Source of the DNA: Prevotellaceae bacterium | GTDB lineage: Bacteria > Bacteroidota > Bacteroidia > Bacteroidales > Bacteroidaceae | Assembly (NCBI GenBank): GCA_030536165.1 | Contig: JAUNQM010000177.1 | Span: 1-5,435, forward strand | Reading direction: 5' to 3' | Length of the DNA stretch: 5,435 bases | Part shown: piece by piece, positions 1 through 5,409 of the stretch | Layout: each line of letters opens with the position of its first letter | Numbering within the stretch: position 1 is the first letter of the stretch | The notes under the pieces: generated by a model | Told to the model about the DNA's origin: nothing | Database searches by the model: none | Seen by the model: the letters and a program-made list of their open reading frames with translations, nothing else | Translations under genes and position numbers: made by a program

Positions 1-36
1 CTTGAACTTTGAACTTTGAACCTTTGCCCTAAACCT
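1..36. repeat. Heptamer tandem repeat downstream of yajC
   Basis: An imperfect array with a 7-bp period runs from position 2: TTGAACT at 2-8 and again at 9-15, TTGAACC at 16-22, then two degenerate units at 23-29 and 30-36. It touches the yajC stop codon (36-38, minus strand) and probably continues past the left edge. It has no inverted-repeat arms or T-run, so it is not an intrinsic terminator. It is one of three such arrays in the window, each directly after a stop codon. Function unknown. Confidence 0.8.
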
Positions 37-359
37 TACTTCTTCTGTGGCTGACCTGCAAGTGCAGACATGTCCTTGAATACAGAGTTCTTATCGACGC
101 GGATGTTTACGCCCTTGGCGATTTCAACTTCGATAGTGTTGTTTGTTGTGTCGATGTACTTTACTGTGCCATAGATTCCGCCGCCGATGATAACTGGCTG
201 GCCTACTTCAAGGCTGTTCTGGAACTTCTGAATCTCTTTCTGCTTCTTCTGCTGTGGGCGAATCATGAAGAACCACATTACTGCGAAGAGCAGCACCATC
301 ATAAGGAGGAAGCTCATGCCGCCACCGCCTTGTGCCTGTAATAAAACTGACTGTAACAT
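36..359 (-). CDS. yajC: YajC, Sec translocase accessory subunit
   Basis: Encodes 107 residues, close to the usual YajC length. YajC is a single-span inner-membrane protein that associates with SecDF and the SecYEG channel during protein export; it is usually dispensable. Seen here: a short Gln/Gly-rich N-terminus (1-15), one hydrophobic segment at about 16-33, the family signature RPQQKK at 34-39 at its cytoplasmic end, and a small beta-rich domain at about 52-95 with the GGGIYGTV turn. The ATG at 359 is preferred over Met15 because YajC proteins normally carry a short N-terminal extension before the membrane span and because an A-rich leader precedes it (360-377). The gap to hslR is 115 bp with no clear promoter; a weak -7-like TATTTTTA (393-400) lacks a partner. 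Expression by read-through from upstream is therefore likely but unproven. Confidence 0.95.
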   Translation of the reverse strand: MLQSVLLQAQGGGGMSFLLMMVLLFAVMWFFMIRPQQKKQKEIQKFQNSLEVGQPVIIGGGIYGTVKYIDTTNNTIEVEIAKGVNIRVDKNSVFKDMSALAGQPQKK

Positions 360-445
360 TTTTGTTTTGTTTTTAATTAATAATATGAATCCTAAAAATA
401 TTTGCTTTGACTTATTCCGCGGTAGGGATAGACTAAATGAAATAG

Positions 446-473
446 TACATTGTAAATGGTAAATTGTACATGA
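446..473. repeat. Heptamer tandem repeat downstream of hslR
   Basis: Four consecutive 7-bp units: TACATTG (446-452), TAAATGG (453-459), TAAATTG (460-466) and TACATGA (467-473). The array ends one base before the hslR stop codon (475-477, minus strand). Read from another register the units are TTGTAAA, TGGTAAA and TTGTACA, which resemble the TTGAA-type units of the arrays at 1-36 and 859-900. No hairpin or T-run is present. Function unknown. Confidence 0.75.
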
Positions 474-474
474 C

Positions 475-852
475 TTATTCTTCCATCATCCACTCATCGA
501 GCGAGCGACGTTCCTTCTTGGTCGGACGTCCTGTGCCTCGTGCGCGGTCGATGAATCCGCTTATCTTGCTCAGCTCAAGCATTTCGTATTGCTCAGGAGC
601 CGTGATGTTCTCGTATATTTCAGGTATGAGCTTTGCTCCCACGCGTTGCTCTATAGGCTTGAGCACGCGGAATGAATAGGTAATCGGCGGTTTCTTTACG
701 TCGATTTCATCGCCAGCCTTTATCATTCTCGAAGGCTTCACGTTCATGCCTCCAATGCTGACGCGACTATTCTTTATTGCTTCAACGGCAATGGTGCGGG
801 TCTTGAATATCCTCGCCGCCCAAAGCCATTTGTCTATTCTTGCTTCTTCCAT
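475..852 (-). CDS. hslR: Hsp15-type S4-domain RNA-binding protein
   Basis: Encodes 125 residues, against about 133 for E. coli Hsp15. Hsp15 binds free 50S subunits carrying nascent-chain peptidyl-tRNA and helps recycle stalled translation, acting in the cytoplasm. Seen here: an S4 fold from about residue 4 to 62, opening with the family signature RIDKWLWAARIFKTRT (5-20) and including VSIGGMNVKPS (31-41) and GDEI (47-50); then the basic motif GRPTKKERR (108-116) typical of the Hsp15 branch, and an acidic tail. The ATG at 852 fits the family start, since the S4 signature begins at residue 5. The 49 bp upstream, up to the nuclease stop, are almost wholly heptamer repeat and hold no recognisable promoter, so transcription probably comes from the nuclease unit or from within its 3' end. 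Family assignment is firm; the ribosome-recycling role is carried over from the E. coli protein. Confidence 0.93.
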   Translation of the reverse strand: MEEARIDKWLWAARIFKTRTIAVEAIKNSRVSIGGMNVKPSRMIKAGDEIDVKKPPITYSFRVLKPIEQRVGAKLIPEIYENITAPEQYEMLELSKISGFIDRARGTGRPTKKERRSLDEWMMEE

Positions 853-858
853 GCCTTA

Positions 859-900
859 CTTGAAACCTAAAACTTAAAACTTGAAACCTGAAACTTGCAA
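859..900. repeat. Heptamer tandem repeat filling nuclease-hslR gap
   Basis: Six successive 7-bp units with consensus C(T/C)T(G/A)AAA: CTTGAAA (859-865), CCTAAAA (866-872), CTTAAAA (873-879), CTTGAAA (880-886), CCTGAAA (887-893) and CTTGCAA (894-900). It starts one base from the nuclease stop codon (902-904, minus strand) and reaches to within 6 bp of the hslR start codon (852), so it forms nearly all of the 49-bp gap. The hslR translation start is thus directly preceded by repeat RNA of the type AAGTTTC. It is not a hairpin. Function unknown. Confidence 0.88.
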
Positions 901-901
901 C

Positions 902-2662
902 TTATTTCCCCAGAATGATTCCTGCCGTGCCTGTGATGTCGGCAACAGTTATCTCATTATCTTTGTCAACGTCGGCATTGCTGAAGTTAAACTTGGCAGG
1001 CGTCTGACCGAGTATGTAACTTGCCGTGGTAGTGATGTCGCTTACATCGACCAGGCCATCTTCGTTTGAGTCGCCAGCCAGACCGCTTGTCTGCAGTGTT
1101 ACCTCTATCGAATTGCTCCAATCTGACTCGCCGTCTTTGTTCACGCCTTTCACCTTATATGAATATGTGTAGTCTGCGGAGAGTTCGTTGAATGTGTATT
1201 CGCAACCTTCGATGCCTTCGAGGGTCTTTGTCTGCGAGGCAGCACCACCGCCTGCTATTATCTCAATGCTTTCCATGTAATAGCGCTGACCAGAAGGCGA
1301 CGTGAAGCTTATCTTATAGTCGGTCTGTATGTTGCTGAACTCGATTGTGTGCAATGAGCCGTCGGCTGTTACCGCTTTCGACTGAATATCTGTGCCGTTC
1401 TTGTCAATCAGTTTGACGGTGATTGTCGTAGCGTCTTTGCTATAGACACTTTCCTTGAACTTCACTATGACGTGACCATCAGGGTTGCTGAGCAATGGCG
1501 ATGTGAGTGTACTTGAAGCCTTGCCTGATGCCATGCGCAGTTTGCCGTTGTCAGGGAACAGACCTGAACCTGTCCAGCCTTCGTTGTCCATAAACTTGTC
1601 GCAATCGGTACTTGCTGTACTGCCGCTTCCGTCACATTTTGCAAATGTCTCGGTCATGACTGTGTGGTCTTCCGTTACATTGTTCTGCGTCATACGAAGC
1701 TCTATGGTGTATGTCTCGCTGTTGTCGGAGTCAATCCAGTTTGCTGTAAAACTATTGCTTGTGATATTCGTGGCTGCGATTGCCGTAGGTATGTCTGGCA
1801 GATAGATAGGGTCAACGCCGCCATAGTTGTCGTATGAGAATGTCTTGTTTTGGCTTGAACCCCAGATATACTGTTCAAGCTTTGGATAATCGACGAATGG
1901 GTTTCTGTTGCCTTGTATCTTTGCAGCGGCATTGTTGCGGTCTATTTCTTTCTGCGAAACAGGGTCTTGCTCTGCCCAACGCAGCAGCATGGTGATGAAC
2001 CACGACTTGAAACATGGGTATTTACTTCCGTCGAAACAATTGCTTCCCGCAGACTGCGTGAAACTGCTCATGCGGTTCTCGTAGCATGTTGCCATGTAGA
2101 AATATATGCGTGCGAAGTCGCCTTTGTATTCATCGTTTGGCTCAAACACAGTACCTGAATAGCCTGGAGTGGTACATTTGCCAAGCTTTGAGAATCCGTT
2201 GGCTGAAGTCTTTGTCGGGTTGCTTGTTTCTCCGAAGGGGTAGTTGCTACGCATGTTGTTTACGAAAGCATCTGTCGGAATCACGTGTACGATGTCCGAC
2301 TTCATAGGCGATGCCTCGCCAAACCAACTCTGCGGCACGCTATGTTCCTTGTTCCATCCTGCACCTTCCGACGAGTTGCCTCCGGTCTTGTTGAACGTAT
2401 AGTTCGTGATGTTAGAATACATGTCCCAGAGTTTTCCGTCAGCGCGTGCATCTGTCTTTTCGTAGTAGTCGTTGAGACTACTGTATGCCTTCACGTTAGG
2501 TTCTTTAATGATATTGTAGAGCGCAGTCTTAAGAGCCTGACCTTGTGTGCCGTTGGCTGCGCGATAGTATGTCCCAGAGCCGTTAGGACCTTGTGCAAGG
2601 GCTGTTTGAGTTGTTGCTATAAGTCCTATTGCGAGTGCTATGATGTAAATAGTTTTTTTCAT
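902..2662 (-). CDS. Secreted endonuclease I with split FN3 and dockerin-like tail
   Basis: Encodes 586 residues. A signal peptide (1-23, ending ALA before Gln24) sends it out of the cytoplasm. Residues about 25-285 match the endonuclease I family (EndA/NucM/Vvn), Mg-dependent nonspecific nucleases with a beta-beta-alpha-metal site. Visible motifs are NKEHSVPQSWF (104-114) with predicted metal ligand Glu106 and general base His107, then DIVHVIPTD (123-131), VNNMRSN (134-140) with predicted metal ligand Asn135, and RNPFVDYP (253-260). Residues about 291-326 look like the first half of a fibronectin type III domain and about 474-524 like its second half; the 145 or so residues between resemble a beta-sandwich with its own Cys343/Cys354. 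The C-terminus has two dockerin-like calcium loops, at 531-542 and 564-575. The family's simple bacterial members end soon after the nuclease domain, so more than half of this protein is accessory. The ATG at 2662 gives a complete signal peptide 32 bp from the promoter. Likely role: degrading extracellular DNA or RNA for nutrients; cell-surface attachment is inferred. Confidence 0.9.
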   Translation of the reverse strand: MKKTIYIIALAIGLIATTQTALAQGPNGSGTYYRAANGTQGQALKTALYNIIKEPNVKAYSSLNDYYEKTDARADGKLWDMYSNITNYTFNKTGGNSSEGAGWNKEHSVPQSWFGEASPMKSDIVHVIPTDAFVNNMRSNYPFGETSNPTKTSANGFSKLGKCTTPGYSGTVFEPNDEYKGDFARIYFYMATCYENRMSSFTQSAGSNCFDGSKYPCFKSWFITMLLRWAEQDPVSQKEIDRNNAAAKIQGNRNPFVDYPKLEQYIWGSSQNKTFSYDNYGGVDPIYLPDIPTAIAATNITSNSFTANWIDSDNSETYTIELRMTQNNVTEDHTVMTETFAKCDGSGSTASTDCDKFMDNEGWTGSGLFPDNGKLRMASGKASSTLTSPLLSNPDGHVIVKFKESVYSKDATTITVKLIDKNGTDIQSKAVTADGSLHTIEFSNIQTDYKISFTSPSGQRYYMESIEIIAGGGAASQTKTLEGIEGCEYTFNELSADYTYSYKVKGVNKDGESDWSNSIEVTLQTSGLAGDSNEDGLVDVSDITTTASYILGQTPAKFNFSNADVDKDNEITVADITGTAGIILGK

Positions 2663-2693
2663 TGTATGGGGTATGTAATATCAAATTGGGCAA

Positions 2694-2725
2694 CAAAGTT
2701 AGTGCAAATAAACAACAAAAACAAA
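2694..2725 (-). promoter_or_regulatory. Bacteroidetes-type promoter of the nuclease gene
   Basis: On the minus strand a perfect -7 box TAACTTTG (pattern TAnnTTTG) lies at 2701-2694 and a -33 box TTTG at 2725-2722, 20 bp apart, matching the spacing known for the Bacteroidetes primary sigma factor. Transcription would start near 2687-2690, giving a leader of roughly 25 nt. It lies downstream of the esterase terminator, which supports an independent transcription unit. Confidence 0.75.
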
Positions 2726-2768
2726 ATATTTCACATATATTATATAAATAAGGTGAAAACGTGCGGCT

Positions 2769-2805
2769 AAAAAAAATAGACAGCCTACCTTGCGGCGGGC
2801 TGTCT
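2769..2805 (-). terminator. Intrinsic terminator after the esterase gene
   Basis: A perfect 8-bp stem, AGACAGCC (2778-2785) with GGCTGTCT (2798-2805), encloses a GC-rich 12-nt loop that can form a small inner stem CC/GG around GCAA on the minus-strand transcript. On that strand the stem is followed by A and then eight T (2776-2769). It starts 24 bp past the esterase stop. The + strand side also carries a broken T-run (2806-2813), so it might work both ways, but no + strand gene needs it. Confidence 0.9.
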
Positions 2806-2828
2806 TTTCTTTTATTGAGTAGTAACTC

Positions 2829-5090
2829 TTACTTGAACAGTTTCTGCGCCACGGCTTCGAGGTAGTCACGACAGTTCATCCATGTGTGCCCACCGCCTGG
2901 GTTGTAGAAGGTGTGAGGCATGCCGAGTTCGTTGAGTTTTGCATCGAGTGTGCGCGACGACTGCACGAGGAAGTCTTCTGTGCCTGTGCCGAGATACATG
3001 TAGCGCACGTTCTTCTTAATCAAATTGATGTCGGCGTATGTCCCGTTTGTGAAGTTGTCGGTAATCTCTGGCCCGAAGATAGCAGGGGCGAAGGCGCAAA
3101 CGTAGTTGAACAACTCTGGATGGCCGAAGCCTGTTGCCAAAGCCTGACGTCCACCGAGTGAGAAACCTGCCACGGCACGGTTCTTTGCATCGGTCAAGAC
3201 TCTGTAGTTTGCCTCGATATATGGCTTCACATTATTTATTATCTCATCAACTACAATCTTCGTGTTCATAGGGTCGTAGCGTTCGGCTTTCTTGCGCAGA
3301 ATCATCTCTGGATATGGATTAGCGTAAGGCATCACCACAATCATCTTCTTTGCAAGACCTTTGGCAATGAGGTTGTCGAGGATTATGTTAGCATTGCCCA
3401 CCTTCCACCATGTCTCGTATGTGTCGGTCATACCGTGAATGAGGTATAGTACAGGATATTTCTCCTTCTTTGCTGGGTCGTAGCCTGCAGGGGTGTAGAT
3501 GCAGAGTGGACGCTCAAAGCCGAGGTCTGAATGATAGTAGGCGTACGTAATCTTTCCGTGTGGCATGTCTTGTATGTCTTGCATGGTAGGTTCCGCACCA
3601 CGAATATCTACGAGCGAGTTCTTGAAGCCTTCATTAGGGAATATGTAAGGGTTCTGTGGGTCTGCAACCTGCATACCGTCAACAATGAAACAATATGGGT
3701 AGATGTCAGGCTTGTCGGTCTTTTCAGTAATACTCCACACTCCGTCGGCATCCTTTGTCATCGGTTTGTTGCCTGCAAACATCTGGCAATTCAGTTCCAC
3801 TTTGTTGGCATTAGCCTCGCGGAAACGGAATGTCACACTACCGTCGGCGTTGTATTCCGGCGACTTTACACCAGGCGAGAAGAACTTCTTCATCACCTCT
3901 GGGGTGAGTTTCTGCTCGTCGAGGTTCTTCTTCTGCTCGCTTACTGGCGGCTCTTGGTTGCCCATATTTGCGTATGGGTCTTCGTCTTTGAATAGGAGAG
4001 GGAGCGAGTTCTGCAGGAAGAAACGTGCGTTCATCCATGTGTGTCCGAACTTATCAGTGGTAAACAACTTGCGGTTGCGTATGCCCTTCTTGTCGAGGAA
4101 GTCCATGTATTCCTTTGCGTTGCCGTAGAGGAAATCGTCTGTGCCTACACCCAGCCAGAACAGATTGATAAGGTCGTTAGCCTTTGCAGCATCGTCGTAG
4201 ATGCCGTTTGGCAGCGTTGTCGAGGTGAAAGAACTATACGAACAAAGCCATGAGAACTTGTCCAGATTCGTCAGTCCGATTGCCAGTCCCTGGTTCCCTC
4301 CGCGTGAAAAACCACCAATGGCACGGCTGTTGCGGTCGTTGATTGTGCGGTAGTTCTTCTCTACAAATGGCATCAGGTCGTTGAGAAGGTCACGGCTGAA
4401 TGGGTCTCCCTTGCTGAAATCCATCGCAGGCATAGTCTTCTCGCCCATGTCGGCTGTGGCTGCTTTCTGCGAGTAGAGTAGGGTAGGGTTGCCGTAAGGA
4501 AGCACCACAATCATCTCTTTTGCCTTGCCCTCAGCAATCAGATTGTCGAGAATGAAGTTCACCTTGCCCACTTTGAAATACACTTCTTCGGTGTCAGTAG
4601 TGCCGCTTATGAGGTACATGACAGGGTATTTCTTCTTTTTGTTCTTGTCGTAGAACGGCGGCGTATAGACTATGGCATTGTTGTAGATGCCCAATGTGGT
4701 TGAAAAATAGCTGTGATACGACACGTTTCCGTGAGGCACATTCTTCATTTCGTGAATCTGACCATCCTTGCGCATGTCGAGCAGCGAGTTCTTGAAACCC
4801 TCGTTAGGAAACCATTCCGCGTTTTGAGGGTCGGCAATGCTCACACCGTCAACGATGAAGCAATACGGGTAGATGTCAGGTGCCGTAGGACCGAGAGTTA
4901 CTGACCATAAGCCGTTTCCGTTGCTGGTCATGTCCTTCACGCCCGCAAACTGCACGTTCACTTTCACGTCTTTCGCCGTCTTGCTGGCGTAATTGAATGT
5001 TACCGTGTTGTCGCTATTCACAACATACGACTGCGCTGAAAGCATCACGCAATTCAGCATAACTGCAAAAGTCAAAAGAATTTTTTTCAT
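2829..5090 (-). CDS. Secreted tandem-duplicated CE1-type esterase (two E-set plus two esterase domains)
   Basis: Encodes 753 residues. A signal peptide spans 1-19 (cleavage after LSA, Gln20 first); Cys14 is not in a lipobox, so it is probably not a lipoprotein. Two copies of one unit follow. Copy 1: Ig-like E-set/CBM48-like domain about 22-108, then an alpha/beta-hydrolase of the esterase D/CE1 family about 124-368. A charged linker (369-405) leads to copy 2: E-set about 410-498, esterase about 512-753. Both catalytic triads look complete: Ser262 in GFSRGG, Asp319 in GTDDF and His350 in FGHTWMN; Ser644 in GFSLGG, Asp706 in GTEDF and His735 in GGHTWMN. Copy 1 has ISG (161-163) where copy 2 has the usual IHG (551-553), and YF for WW a few residues on, so the two active sites may differ in substrate or rate. 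CE1 members include feruloyl and acetyl-xylan esterases, and enterochelin esterases are related; the substrate here cannot be told from sequence. It has its own promoter and terminator and no SusC/SusD or glycosidase neighbour in view. Confidence 0.88.
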   Translation of the reverse strand: MKKILLTFAVMLNCVMLSAQSYVVNSDNTVTFNYASKTAKDVKVNVQFAGVKDMTSNGNGLWSVTLGPTAPDIYPYCFIVDGVSIADPQNAEWFPNEGFKNSLLDMRKDGQIHEMKNVPHGNVSYHSYFSTTLGIYNNAIVYTPPFYDKNKKKKYPVMYLISGTTDTEEVYFKVGKVNFILDNLIAEGKAKEMIVVLPYGNPTLLYSQKAATADMGEKTMPAMDFSKGDPFSRDLLNDLMPFVEKNYRTINDRNSRAIGGFSRGGNQGLAIGLTNLDKFSWLCSYSSFTSTTLPNGIYDDAAKANDLINLFWLGVGTDDFLYGNAKEYMDFLDKKGIRNRKLFTTDKFGHTWMNARFFLQNSLPLLFKDEDPYANMGNQEPPVSEQKKNLDEQKLTPEVMKKFFSPGVKSPEYNADGSVTFRFREANANKVELNCQMFAGNKPMTKDADGVWSITEKTDKPDIYPYCFIVDGMQVADPQNPYIFPNEGFKNSLVDIRGAEPTMQDIQDMPHGKITYAYYHSDLGFERPLCIYTPAGYDPAKKEKYPVLYLIHGMTDTYETWWKVGNANIILDNLIAKGLAKKMIVVMPYANPYPEMILRKKAERYDPMNTKIVVDEIINNVKPYIEANYRVLTDAKNRAVAGFSLGGRQALATGFGHPELFNYVCAFAPAIFGPEITDNFTNGTYADINLIKKNVRYMYLGTGTEDFLVQSSRTLDAKLNELGMPHTFYNPGGGHTWMNCRDYLEAVAQKLFK
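3675..3710 (-). repeat. Internal direct repeat, copy 2 (esterase gene)
   Basis: This 36-bp segment encodes PDIYPYCFIVDG (residues 461-472) and matches 4845-4880 at 33 of 36 bases, with all three differences at synonymous third positions. It is the most conserved piece seen of the gene's internal duplication, whose protein period is about 390 residues. Confidence 0.9.
4845..4880 (-). repeat. Internal direct repeat, copy 1 (esterase gene)
   Basis: Partner of 3675-3710, encoding PDIYPYCFIVDG at residues 71-82. The spacing of 1170 bp equals exactly 390 codons. Matching protein blocks on either side (FPNEGFKNSL at 94 and 484; KYPV at 154 and 544) keep the same 390-residue offset, so the E-set domain and the start of the esterase domain duplicated as one block. 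Confidence 0.9.
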
Positions 5091-5125
5091 AATTGTGATT
5101 TTTATAATAGTAATGTCTTTGGGTG

Positions 5126-5157
5126 CAAAAGTATAAAAAAATAAGCAAAAACGCCAA
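5126..5157 (-). promoter_or_regulatory. Bacteroidetes-type promoter of the esterase gene
   Basis: On the minus strand a perfect -7 box TACTTTTG (pattern TAnnTTTG) lies at 5133-5126 and a TTG core of a -33 box at 5157-5155, 21 bp apart. Transcription would start near 5119-5122, leaving a leader of about 30 nt that is A/T-rich and has no Shine-Dalgarno site. The -33 box is weaker than at the nuclease promoter. Confidence 0.68.
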
Positions 5158-5344
5158 CTCCGAGTGCCTAATATTCGTAAACATAGGTTTCATATTTGCT
5201 TCAAATACCAAATTTCTCGCGCGCGTACATATTATATTATATATAACAGAAACCGCCACAAATTTTTCCGCATTTACGTCGCTTATCTACTTGACAACAT
5301 TCTTTTTCCCCCTTATGCATGCTGCTTATATTAAGTGTCGTTAT
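5158..5344. other. AT-rich non-coding region upstream of the esterase
   Basis: Part of the 345-bp gene-free right end. It is mostly AT-rich, with an alternating A/T tract at about 5229-5247 and a short run of CG dinucleotides at 5218-5225. I see no gene, tRNA, second -7 box or terminator in it. Open frames crossing it have no recognisable protein content. It could hold operator sites for the esterase promoter, but no clear repeat near the promoter supports a specific site. Confidence 0.5.
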
Positions 5345-5409
5345 CCTGAGGCCTTCACACCTGAGGATTGACGGGCTTGACACCTTAGGTGTGGAAGGCA
5401 TCGCGATGC
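5345..5409. repeat. Inverted-repeat cluster: imperfect hairpin plus 12-bp palindrome
   Basis: The arms 5351-5366 and 5383-5399 pair over 16 positions with one bulged G (5393) and one G-T pair, around a 16-nt loop. The right arm contains its own near-palindrome ACACCT-T-AGGTGT (5381-5392 region). A direct repeat CCTGAGG occurs at 5345-5351 and 5360-5366. The perfect palindrome GCATCGCGATGC follows at 5398-5409. Neither strand has a T-run after the hairpin, so it is not an ordinary intrinsic terminator. Base composition shifts sharply here (about 56% GC over 5341-5435). The element continues to or beyond the window edge; its identity is unknown. Confidence 0.7.

Noticed and set aside
393..400. 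TATTTTTA on the minus strand as a -7 box for yajC
   Set aside because: It misses the final G of TAnnTTTG, and no TTG-type -33 box lies about 20 bp upstream (near 419-424).
859..900. Heptamer arrays as a CRISPR array
   Set aside because: The units are 7 bp and contiguous, with no spacers and no cas genes in the window.
2285..2770. 161-codon + strand open frame antisense to the nuclease start
   Set aside because: It lies opposite a well-supported gene and runs through its promoter and into the terminator region. The peptide has no recognisable domain and is rich in Cys, Val and Arg as expected for an antisense shadow.
5051..5090. Esterase signal peptide as a lipoprotein signal (Cys14)
   Set aside because: The residues before Cys14 are MLN, which do not fit a lipobox, and a good signal peptidase I site follows at LSA|Q.
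5291..5296. TTGACA as a sigma70 -35 box on the + strand
   Set aside because: Bacteroidetes promoters do not use this element, there is no matching -10 at 16-18 bp, and no + strand gene follows in the window.
5351..5399. Hairpin as an intrinsic terminator of a neighbouring gene
   Set aside because: The stem is long enough, but no T-run follows it on either strand.
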